NCBI GenBank assembly: GCA_963969345.1 | Contig: OZ017768.1 | Location: forward strand, 4,364,718 to 4,428,717 | Length of the DNA stretch: 64,000 nucleotides | From: Turbatrix aceti | Taxonomy: Eukaryota > Nematoda > Chromadorea > Rhabditida > Panagrolaimidae | Direction: 5' to 3' | In this document: positions 46,801 through 57,300 of the stretch, piece by piece | How the letters are laid out: every line of letters starts with the position of its first letter | Position numbering within the stretch: the stretch's first letter is position 1 | Notes under the pieces: generated by a model | The model's input: the letters and a program-made list of their open reading frames with translations, nothing else | What the model was told of the DNA's origin: nothing | Database searches by the model: none | Position numbers and translations under genes: made by a program

Positions 46801-49800
46801 GTATATATTTTTTGTTGTGCTTAGTCGGAGGGCCTCTGGGCTGGCTGTGCAACACGACGACGATGTGATTGTGCAAAACCATTTCCGAATCCATCCTGCG
46901 CGTTGTCGTTGTCGCTGGTTGCGCGATCTTCTTGCGCAAGAGAGGGGAAAGACAACACAACACGTTTAACCCGTCACATCCATCCCCGAGGCAACTGGTT
47001 GAGAGTGAAAACGAACGAACGATTGCAAAAAAGAAGAGATGGTTTGGGCGACATTAAATGGAAGAGATGTGATTTAGCAAGTCACCGTGACACTTTCGAT
47101 TTCAACTCATCGCTGGGGGTCGGTTGGAGAAGCAAAAATTTTGCGCAAGTATCAATTTTTTGGAAACAGGGACAGGGTTACAAAAAAAACCTAAACCAAA
47201 TGACGCCATTCTTTTCAGCTCGGATTCACCCTCCGCAGAATGCGTAACAGAATACAAACAGAAGCTCCTCAACGGCGTCGCTTCCAAACAGCCTCAATTG
47301 CTGGAGAAAAACAACGGCAGAATATTACGGGTATGTCAACAGTTTTATTATCCGTTTCCAAAATTTTTTTCTGACTGCGCTTTCTTTTTTTTTTGTGTCT
47401 GCAGTTACGGTGTCAAGCCAATTTACCAGAATTTCCCAGTAGAATCGCAGAAGTTTATGGTAAAGCTACAAAATCTGGTAGGGGGAGGGAAATGAGAGCA
47501 TGGCGCTTTAATCCCTTTCATTGCTGCCCGCGTGCCTCCAAAGTTGATGAAGATGATGAATTTCGCTGATTGAGACAAAAAAAAGAGACGCCAGGACCAA
47601 AAGACTCAGGCCGAGCTTTTGGCAATCTACTAAAGCGCCCTGCCCTCATCATCGGTCTTTGCCGGAAATGGTTCTTTTCGGCGAACACGAACAACTGCGC
47701 CTGCCCCGGATGGCCCGGGGTGGTGTGGTAAACGAGATGAGGAGTTTTAGAGCCTCGATGCGCCTTTGCTACATTAGGGCTCGTGGCTGGCTGAAGAGAC
47801 CCACCGAGCGAGCTCAAGCGCTGCTTTTCTCGACTTTTGCTAATCCTTCTGCGTTTTTGTCAAATTCGCTGTCCGAACAAACCCTGGTAAAATGCAATTT
47901 TGACAAAAGTGGGACATGGGGGGACAAAAAAGATGAATTTTAATGACACTCCAAAAAAGTTCAGACTCGATGTCATAAAAGAGTAAAATAAAAAAAAATA
48001 TGAGCATGAAGTCAAATCAAATCTTGCTTTCTTTTTTTTTCTTGCGATACGATTTTTGGGGCAAAGCAGGCAGCATCACATACATACGTGAGATGATATA
48101 TGTATTGCACGCACCACAGTTATCAGGGGGACAACCAACGTATAAGAGCCTGAAGATCGTCTTTTTTATTACAGGATGCAATCCAAACTATCCTAAGCAA
48201 CGACGACGCCGCGTTAACGACCGAGCAACAGCAAGAGATACAGGATTGGCTCGAGCAACTCTCTGAGGGAGGTGATAATCGACGCAAAAGGTGGGTTGTT
48301 TTTGCCTTCTGTACTTTTCTTTCGGCCCGGATGGGACGACCATCGAATTGTTTTTGGGGGCTGCAACCGAAAGATAGAAAGATAGATAGGATACGATAAT
48401 CCCGCAAGTCAGCAGCAAGTTTCTTTTTCTTCTTCTCTGTTTTCTCTGTCGGTTAGCTAGCTAGCTAGCTCATTGGTCCGAGCAGAGAAAGACAGGGCCT
48501 AGCTGGCGGCTCTGGTTGGTCTTAATCCTGCTGGTAGGAGGGGGGGGAGAAAGTCGGGCTGGAACCACCAGAGGCAGACCGAATTACGCTGGACAAAGCA
48601 GGGGAGGGGATGGATTTTACTACGATACTACATACATATTGCGTAAGGCAGGGGCTTAGAATTGGACAAAACTTTTGTCTTGAAACAACTGATTAAAGAC
48701 TACTGACTTTGTATGCAACTTTCAACTGATGTCAGATACGTAAATACATATTTGGGGTGCATTTTCTAAAAAAACAAAAAAATATTTTTTTTTGTTTATT
48801 CGCATCAAGGTGAAGGTTGAAAGTTGGTTTCCGTCGATTCCGCAATACAGGTTCTTCTTTGATGCTGGCGAAGAGACGAATAAATCTCAGCTCTTGAGAC
48901 TTGCAAGTGGCGAAAAAGGACTGATTTTAGCGTGATTTGTTTGTTTACACGTTTGATACGCGCAGGCAGGCAAACGTATTGACGAAGGCTTAAATCGAGC
49001 CACGGACTCATGAGCATGAGCAAAATGCGGCCCAGCCCGGCTAAATTCAATTCCAGCCCTGCTCGGTATTGACGCAGACCGACGACAGACAATTCAAAGT
49101 CATCATCCGATTGGGCTTTGCTCGTAGTTGCATGTATCGTAGTCGACAGACATTCGACGGAAGGCAGTGACGCAAGAAGGAAAAAAAAAAGAAAGTAAAA
49201 GTGGATCCGCGCCACGTTTTTTGAATGAATGCATGTGATTTAACGATTACGACTTTGACTTTGAACGTATGTATTTTGTTTGTACGACTATCTGCCGGGG
49301 TCGAAAGAGATGGAGATGCATGCGCGGCCTGCACCCTCAGGCTCGCTCAGTCCGCGCATCTTTTACCTTTTAGCAGTCGCCGAGACGTCGTCGTCGTCGT
49401 CGTTGCATCACTGAGGAAGGAAGGAGAGATAAATAAATCGCATCAGGCGCGCAACTCTGGGGGCTCTTTAATTTATTTTTGCATTGCAAAAAACGAAAGT
49501 GAGCCAAAACCGGTCGACTGGGACAATTGGAAGGAGATCGGGGGAGATGCGTATTGGCTTGGTAGATAAAAAATAAAATAGTACATGCATTGAATTCCTT
49601 ACCTGCCTGGGAATTGATACTTTCGGGGTGGAAGGGAAAGGGGAAGACAGGGGTCGTCGATGTTCGTATGCAATGTGACTTTAGCTTTTTTGAAGGTTGA
49701 ATTGTGTCATTAGGCGAAATCATGGGAACCTGCAAGCAAAAAAAAACTTGTGATCAAGAAGCATCGTTTTTGACTTGTCTGAAAAAGGTTGTTTTTTTTA

Positions 49801-51083
49801 GCGTTTGTGGAGGCTCTTCAACGCATGTCGCTTTCAACCAGCTCTCTGAGATCCCGACCCTTGAAAAATGGTTCAAACGCGATCCCAACCCGTCGCGGCA
49901 GAAGCTCATGCACTACGTCAACACGCTCAACAACTCCCCGGCTCGCAGGGCTATCAGCAAGGTGAACTACCAGCAGATTTGCAACTGGTTCGCCAACCAA
50001 AGAGCGACTTCGAGGTCGAGCGTGACGCCGGCGCCGTCTGAACAGCTCCCGCACATTCCGGTTGCAACAACGCCGGTCGATATTCGGACCAAGTTTTCGG
50101 CTTCGAATGGGTATACTTCGGGAATGGACAGACCAGCCGAGACTGACGTATGTGTTTTTGTCTGGCTTCCACAAAAAAATTTATTTTTTAAATTTTTTTT
50201 TCAGAGGATCGACGGAGGCTCAGAATCCCCCAACGGCCATGACGAGGCTTCAGATCAATCGATCAGCGACACGGAAGTGAAAGAATCCATGGCGTCCTCC
50301 CCCGACCAAGCTCCGTTGTCGCAGCAGCCGCCGCCGTCCAACAACAGCAACCACGCTCCGGTCACATCCTCGCTGCGATCCGACTCGGCCCAGGAATTTA
50401 GCGCTGAAAACCTCTCTGCCATCCATTCCCTGTTTCCCGGAGGCAACTTTTCGCAGTTCCATCAACTCGCGAGTCTCTTTGCCGGAAGTCCGGTCCTGCC
50501 TCACATCTCGATGCCGACCACGGTGGCCGCGTCATCACAGATTTCCGGACTCTCCGCTGCTCAGAGCTTCAGTCACGCAAACAGCCTCAACTCAGTGTCG
50601 TCCAGCCACGCTCATACGCCGTCGCGCGCGACCCACGAAAAGACGCCTGTACAATCGACGCCATCCAACGAGAATCACCACGATCTGAGTAATTCCAGCA
50701 ACAACAATGGCACTCCTGGGGGCCAGAATGTGGCGAGATCACGGCTCATGTTCGATCCCCTGACGGAACTGCCGATTCTCGAGCGCTGGTTTGACGAGAA
50801 CCCCCATCCTGGCTGGCTGACGATCGAGCAGTACACCGAAACGCTCAACGGACTCCAATACCGCCAGAACTACCCTCCAATCTCGACTCATAACGTCAAA
50901 ATTTGGTTCAAAAACAGACGGGCAAAGTGCAAGCGACTCCTGACGAATGATGCCAACAAGGTGCAGCCAGGTGACCTCAAGTTCTTCGATCCCTCGAAAC
51001 TGGACGTCAGCCAGCTCAGCAACATCTCGCAGCTCTCCAACTTTGATCTCGCCCAGTCTCTGCAGGTTAAGGACCTGCAATGA
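43834..51083 (+). CDS. dve: COMPASS-class homeobox factor (Dve/SATB-like), two homeodomains
   Basis: Nuclear DNA-binding regulator. Exons: 43834-44020, 46507-46633, 47219-47330, 48175-48290, 49802-50147 and 50205-51083; phases agree, 588 residues. Residues 1-105 form the ULD/COMPASS oligomerisation domain: [31 protein letters not shown], then [20 protein letters not shown] and HVTLKIITK, which line up with the SATB1 ULD. Residues 105-180 match the SATB CUT-like segment by position and helix pattern. Homeodomain 1 is at about 194-250 ([29 protein letters not shown]) and homeodomain 2 at about 480-541 ([35 protein letters not shown]). Ser/Asn/Pro-rich sequence separates them. Two homeodomains without CUT repeats is the Dve arrangement; in C. 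elegans the family member DVE-1 acts in the mitochondrial unfolded protein response. Introns are 0.6-2.5 kb except the last, unlike the neighbours. Confidence 0.92.
44021..46506 (+). other. 2.5-kb intron of the dve-type gene
   Basis: Non-coding. It holds a second poly-C/CACCTG composite (44085-44101) and simple repeats. Several open frames, one of 193 codons overlapping the 46507 exon, are in the wrong frame and have no exon partners. Confidence 0.6.
48291..49801 (+). other. 1.5-kb intron of the dve-type gene
   Basis: Lies just before the first homeodomain exon. It holds AGCTAGCTAGCTAGCT near 48456, a run of eight G near 48541 and CGTCGTCGTCGTCGT near 49388; no coding exon is supported. Confidence 0.6.
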
Positions 51084-52939
51084 GCTCCCTCATCCATCTG
51101 CTTCATTTATGCAAAAGAACCTGTACCAAGCAAGTCCCTCTGCGCTTTTTCGTTCGTTTCCTCTGCCGCGGGTCATCTCTCACTCCAAATGCTATTAAAC
51201 TCTCCTCATCAGACTATCTCTCGCCATCGTCGGTCGTACCGCACGCGTTTGTTTGCAGCAGCACGCCATGGTGGTGCCGGCACCCGTCCTTCCTATTTTA
51301 CTCTCTTCTGCGTTCGTTCTCGATGACCACCTACCGTAACCTAGTCTTCTCGCCTTTTTTGTCTCTGATGTTCTTTTGTGAGCTCGCGCCCCCTAATAAG
51401 TTGAACTGCATGCCGCCTAATAAGCCTAATGACCCACCCCTCGTAGATACATACCGTGTCGAGAACGTCACGTCCACCGCTTCGCCTCGGAGCACCGTAC
51501 CACGCATAGCACCCACCCTCTCTTCCTACTCTTAAAATTAATTACATACTCATCCATCCTCCAAAATCGATCCCTGTTTTGTTTTTTTTTCTCGATTCTT
51601 GCCACGGACCCCGTTTATGTGTGTTTTTTGTTCGTTTTACATCGTCTTTTTTTGCACACCTGATTTGTTATCTTGCAACACGATTGAAAAAATTGAAATT
51701 AAAGACACCACCTGCCGCGATTGGCGTGCTGATGTTTGTCGACGTGATTAGAGTCCCGGCGGAAACAGATTAACTCGATCGGGCTGGCTTCGCTTGGACC
51801 TGGCGTACGCGGGATCGCTGTGGTCCGCGCGGCTTTACTCACTCACCGGGGATAGCTGCCAGCGGAGCAAAACGAGGAAGACAACAACATCTCTTTTGGC
51901 TGGGGATGTGAACATTAATTCTGGACCGAGGGTGTCAACGGGCCGAATTCTTGGCGACCCGGCTTGCCAAAGGGTAAAATTGAAACAAAATTTACTAAAA
52001 TTCTTCCTATTTGTTGAAAAATAAATATTAGTCAAAAATCTTAAAATAGATGTTATCCCGATTTTGGTTAATTTTTGACTGTTTGAAATGATTTATTTTC
52101 TAAAATTTTCAAGTTTTGGATAAACCAAGCCGACCGGCCGGGCTGAAGGACACCCTTGTTTTGGACAAGAAGAATTGATTCAGGGCCGATGGGGTAGCAG
52201 ATGTGACGGAACCAATGCAAAAATCGGCCTAAAAATCTAGCTGATGACCAGCCTAAATTTTGACGTCAAAGATACCCAGCTTGGACTTCGGCCTTTTTTT
52301 TCAAAAAAAAATTTGATTTGTTTTAGTCATTTTTGCAAAATTTATTCAAATTGTGAATAAATTTCGGTTCAAAAAAAATTTATTTTTATTTTAATTTAAA
52401 AAAAAATGCAAGAATTATTCACATTTTTTATCAAAAAAATTATTTCGAAATTTTTCCGGCATTTCCTGCCTGCCGGATTTTATGCCATGAACCAAAATTT
52501 TGAGGCCAAAGACCATGCCGGCCTCAACTTTGGTCTATTTTTGAAAAAAAAAATTTTCGCTTATTTTAGAGGCATTTTTGTTGAATTTAACCAAATTCTG
52601 AACAAATATTTGTTTTCAAAAAAACAACAACAATAACGGCGCTATTTTAAGCTGGCGCGCGATTTTTCTAAATTCCTTGGGGAATTATCCCTGGATACAT
52701 GGATGGGAATTCCCATGGGTTTTCTCCCATTTCCAGGAAATACAGAAATTCCCATGAGACCCCAAAAATTATGTATAATTGAAAAATCCGGCCGGATATT
52801 ATCAGCCGAACACCAGAAATGATTACAGCTGCAGTTGCATTCCCAGATTGATTTACATAAAATCAAGTAATAACACGATACGCTTGGATCGAAAATACGC
52901 CAGTCGAGTCACGACGACGTACACAGGAAGTCAACAAGC
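51084..52939. other. dve 3' UTR and intergenic region
   Basis: 51084 to about 51750 is C/T-rich and probably the 3' UTR. 52090-52620 is an A/T-rich tandem-like repeat with GGCC islands. 52640-52939 has no recognised feature and precedes the small membrane-protein gene. Confidence 0.45.
52090..52620. repeat. A/T-rich repeat with GGCC islands (family E)
   Basis: Two imperfect units: CAAAGATACCCAGCTTGGAC with CGGCC near 52265, and CCAAAGACCATGCCGGCCTC near 52505, each followed by long T/A runs and a TTTTAG-containing stretch. Similar CCGGCCGG words occur in the intron 56225-56532, and AGGCC words in the CHID1 intron near 32045. Confidence 0.45.
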
Positions 52940-53167
52940 ATGGGATCCCGCGAGACTCGGCGCCTCGTCGGGAAAGACAAAGACGATAATAACGACGAAG
53001 TCGAAATCACCGACAACGACGACGCCAAACCCACCAAGAAACAACATCCACGGATAATCACGAGCTGCGGCAGGGCATGTGCAACTCTCAGCGCGTTTCT
53101 TTTTCTTATTACAGTCGGAATTACCGTAGCCTGTGGTGTTCTCATCTCAAAGGGATACCAGCTTTGA
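52940..53167 (+). CDS. Small single-pass membrane protein (75 aa)
   Basis: One uninterrupted frame from ATG at 52940 to TGA at 53165-53167. Residues 1-42 are strongly charged (RRLVGKDKDDNNDEVEITDN), then a single membrane segment at about 48-68 (ATLSAFLFLITVGITVACGV) and a five-residue tail. An acceptor-like ACACAG lies 14 nt upstream of the ATG, and AATAAA follows 25 nt after the stop. With no signal peptide it should insert as a tail- or signal-anchored protein. The family is not recognised. Single-exon structure leaves some doubt, but the hydrophobic segment, polyA signal and start context argue for a real gene. Confidence 0.6.
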   Translation: MGSRETRRLVGKDKDDNNDEVEITDNDDAKPTKKQHPRIITSCGRACATLSAFLFLITVGITVACGVLISKGYQL

Positions 53168-54321
53168 TTTATTTTTGAGATTTTGTCTATAAATAAAAAT
53201 TTAACAATGATTTTTTTGTTATTTTGGGCCGGGATTTACGAAATGCCGCGGCGAAAATGTTTATATTACGTCCGGGATGCAACTTTCAGGCTGGCTGAAA
53301 AGCTTTGCTTTCTTTGTTCAGGCGGATTTTGTCGACAAGTTCTTGTAAATTGTTTCCAAGTTGCGCGCGCGTGAACCCGGCGAACACCACTTAATCCGAA
53401 GAAGTTTTGTTGATTTTGCAAGTGGCTTAGTGACGCAAAGCAGTCACTATCTAGCAAATGTATGTATTTATGATACAAGCCGCTTCTTTGGTGGGCCAGG
53501 GCCGCCTGTCCTTGAGGACAACCCCGACTGAATTCGGTCGATCCGTGATGAGATGACTGACTCCCTGAATTTTATTTTTATTAGCTGCTGCACGCCTCCG
53601 GCGTGTGTAAGATAAAAATAACTAAATAGCCCGGATCTGTGCTCATGCTGCTCATGGCTGCTGCCTGGGTTGGCGAGAAGAACGAGAGATAGCACTACTC
53701 TCAAAAAAAGAGAGAGTAGAGTCACTCGAGCCTCCTAGGAGAAAAATGAAGAGAGAACAGCGCACCAGCGCACTTTGCCGCGTGCCGCGGGCGAGAAGAG
53801 AGTCAGCTGTGGTTTCCGCAGCCAGCGCGGCATCCATCCGCCATCCGCGACACGTGTGCTAGCCGTGCGTCGTCTCATCCCCGTCTCTCTGCGGCAAGCG
53901 TGTTGGTCCTCCGGCCCGGCTCATACAACAACACCGCAAAAAAGTTTTATTCTCCTCCGGGCAGCGTTGCTCGAAGTTCTATCGCCGGCTCGTTGGACGG
54001 ATTTGAGTGGACAGTCGAGTTAGTTGCCCAGATCGGTTTTCGTTTCGTCCGGCGGCCGGAGGATATCCACATAAAGTTGAGTAACGAGTCTCGCTTGCTT
54101 TAGCCGCTGTCTTCCGCTTTTTTTTAAACAACCCCTGCACTAAAAATTTTTTTTAAATTTTTTTTGTTGTTCGTTGTTCGTTGTTCGTTTTTGTCAATGA
54201 ATGAATGAATGAATGCATTGACATGGATGATGCCACATTATTTATTCGCGTTGGTCGTGCATCCCACATCTTACAGTCCAGGGCCATAAGAGACTCCCTC
54301 CTGCAGATGAACTAGCAAAAG
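53168..54321. other. Intergenic region upstream of the coiled-coil gene
   Basis: Holds the 3' UTR of the small gene and the 5' flank of the next. Acceptor-like CTTACAG (near 54274) and CTGCAG (near 54306) lie just before the ATG at 54322. (AATG)n is present near 54198. No coding exon is supported. Confidence 0.45.
53192..53197 (+). terminator. Polyadenylation signal AATAAA of the small membrane-protein gene
   Basis: Canonical hexamer 25 nt after the TGA at 53167. Confidence 0.55.
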
Positions 54322-57300
54322 ATGCTTCCCGAAGACTCGAGCAAGCCCCTGCACCACCTCTCCACGCCTGCGTTCGCCACGGCGACGTCGGGGGCAATCA
54401 GGACCTCGCTGTCGTCGACCACCGACATGACAGCCTCATTCCCGAGCACTTCGCTGGAAAAGAGCTTCTTCATCACCCCCGCCATCGGCAGGCATCAGTT
54501 CAACAGTGGATCGTCCATGGCCGCTCCTAAAAAGAGCATTCTCAAGCGCTCGTCTTTCAAAGCAATTGTAAGTGGATTTTTTGCTGTTTTCTGCCCCCGG
54601 AAAAATCAATTCCATCCTTTTTACAGAATGAAAACAATGACGAAGCCCAAATAGGGACTTCTGCACCCCTGTCACCCCTTGTTCAGCCAACTCCGGTGAA
54701 AATGTCCGCGGCACTGAGCGTCTCGACCGACAGCAAACTCCCGACGCCGCGAATTCTACCCAGACCAACGCCGTACCGAACTGTCGGTTTTTCCGAACAA
54801 AACACGGTCGCTATTTTTGGGGACACGTCTGACGACACTGCGGATAACGAATCGGAGCGCGCAGATGAGGTATCAAAGATCCCGCGCATCCCCGGCCTCG
54901 TCAAGCGCCTCAGCCCGCTCCGGCAGACGAGCATCCTGTCAGAAGAGGAGGAAGACGACGATCAGAATATATCAGCACGCGGGAGTTCGGTAGAAATCAC
55001 AGAAGAGGAGACCGCTGTTGAGAGCCCGGATCAGGCGGAAGAGGCGATGACTGCGTCGTCCAACGCCAGCTCGCTTTTGACTTCCAAGTGGTGGTTTGGC
55101 AAGGACACCAGGTGAGGATTTGGGGGCAGGGAAGCTTCACCTGTTCAGGAACATTTGATTTTTTTCCATGGACAAACGTGAACGTTTCGAAAAATTTTGT
55201 TCTTGAAGACGAACGAACGTGAACAATTTTGTTCATGTTCGCGAACGAACACGAACAAATGTTCGCAAACGAACACGAACAAATGTTCGCAAACGAACAC
55301 GAACAAACATCTGACATTCTTTTTTTTATCATTTAGCGAAAATTTTGTTCATTCAAGCAAAAATATTTTTTGTCATTTTTTTTTATAAAAAACAGTGTTT
55401 TTGAATTTAAACCAAAAATTGGTGGCCATCTGTTCAAAAAATTTAAAAATGTTTGTAAACGAACACGAACAACGTAATCTATAAAAATTTTGTTCTCAAA
55501 CAAACATGAAAATTAAATTTTAAATTTGTTCACACAAACGTTTACCCATCCCTATTTGAGTGTTTCTGGGATATCAGGTGAACCAGGTAACATCCACCTT
55601 TGTTGCAGGTACATCACGCACTGCGACCGAAACGGCTGCAACCACAAGCATCACGCGCACGACAGCAGCGGCAATAACTCGTCTTCCGGCGGCCCGGCCT
55701 CCAACTACCTCACTCCGACGCAACAGAAAAACAAGGAGCTTACGCGGCTTAAAAAAGAGCTGAAAAAATCGCGGGAAGAAGTCGAGGAGAAGGATCGGCA
55801 TCTTAGGCAGTTGCGGGAACGCGTCAAGGAGATCGACTCCATCATGGAGACCAACAGTGCCCTCAGAGAACATTCTAGGCTCATGCAGCGCCAGGCAATC
55901 ATGCAAGCCGAGCACCAGGCAGAAAAAACAGCGCTCATCGAAAAGCACGAAGTCCGCGTCCGGCAACTCATCCAGGAAGCCGTCGATGCTCGTTCGGAGA
56001 CTCTGCGCAAGACGGATCAGTTTGACAACCTGATGGCTAGGCGGCGGGCTGCGCTCGTCGACGCTACCACAAATACTGATCCTCCGACGGTTAATTTGGT
56101 GCCAGCGGCAACGAGCACAGGAACCACGCCGACGCGAGAGTTCATGGAGCCATCTGCGGTCAGGGCGTCGCCTGTACCTGCACCTGCACCGGCGCTGTCT
56201 CCTGATGCGGCTAATCAACTCCAGGTGAGCTTTTTTTGCTTTTTCAGGCTCAAACGAAGGTATGAAATTTGTTTCAAAATCAGGCCGTATATTTTTTATA
56301 AAAACTTTTTTTGGATTTTTTTTTGAATTTTGAAAAAATATTTCAAAACAACCAAATAATTTGTAAAAATGCGTAATAATTATTCGCGCATAATCAAAAA
56401 AGAAAAAAAATTGACGCTTGAAACACAAAAACGTCTGAAAATCAGTTTTATTCGTAAAACTAACTTTTGTATTTTTTGCGGTTTTCCCGGCCGGCCGACC
56501 GAATTTTATACCTCAAACATGTTTTTTTGCAGGCCTACCAACAGGAAGCGCTTATCTGGCGCACGAAAGCCGCCCAACTAGAAATCATTGTCAAAGACCA
56601 AATCGCGACGACTTCGGCCAACGAAGTCGCTCTCAAAGCCGAAGTTGACCGTCTCAGGGCTGAACTCGAGCGAAAACCCGTCCTTTCGCAGCCCCAGGCA
56701 TTCGACCTGCCATTGGCAGTCGTCGCGCCCCTCCCGACGTCTCCAGAAGTCGGTGCGGACGCCGAATGCGTCAAGCAACTCGTCGTCGAACGCAACCAAC
56801 TCGCCGATGAGGTATGTATTTATTTATTATAGGCTGGGGTTTACATGTCGGGTCGGGGAGCACGTCGTCCTTTTCACGTCCTATCCGTCTTTTTTTTTTC
56901 AGTTTGCGTTTTGGCGTGCAAGGTGTTTCCGTGTCCTCAAAAAAGTGGTTGTGACGTGTGTCAAGGCGTATGTCATCCACGATTCACAGGCCTTTCTCTA
57001 CACGTTGCCGTAGACCGTTTACCGTATACCACAACCACCGTCGACGCCTGTCCATGTGTTACGATCACTTCTGTCTACGTTTACGTTTACGTTCACGTCC
57101 TACAATGCTTTTCTCCTTCTTCTTCCTTCTGCAGCTGTTTTTTGCTTTTCACTCTTTTTTTTCTTTTTGTCGGTTGAAGTTATATTTATTTACCAAAGCT
57201 TAACTCACATAAATCAGGTGATACTTGTTGGGAACTTGGAGGTTTATTTCTTGGTGGGACCCCAAAAATATGCTGGTTAACTTCAGCTGGAGGAACGAAA

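Noticed and set aside
47405..47459. A 55-nt exon-like segment ([19 protein letters not shown]) in the dve gene
   Set aside because: It has good borders, but its length (54+1) would break the frame between exons 47219-47330 and 48175-48290, which join directly in phase 0 and align with the SATB CUT-like segment. It could be a rare alternative exon.
53775..54103. Overlapping open frames upstream of the coiled-coil gene
   Set aside because: Short, without splice partners, and not in frame with the ATG at 54322; probably 5' flanking sequence.
55200..55320. CRISPR-like regular repeats (GAACACGAACAAATGTTCGC units)
   Set aside because: Units are adjacent without unique spacers and belong to an intronic repeat family in a eukaryotic gene.
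55574..56428. A 284-codon minus-strand open frame
   Set aside because: Antisense shadow of exon 55609-56224; Arg/Cys/Ser-rich with no domain.
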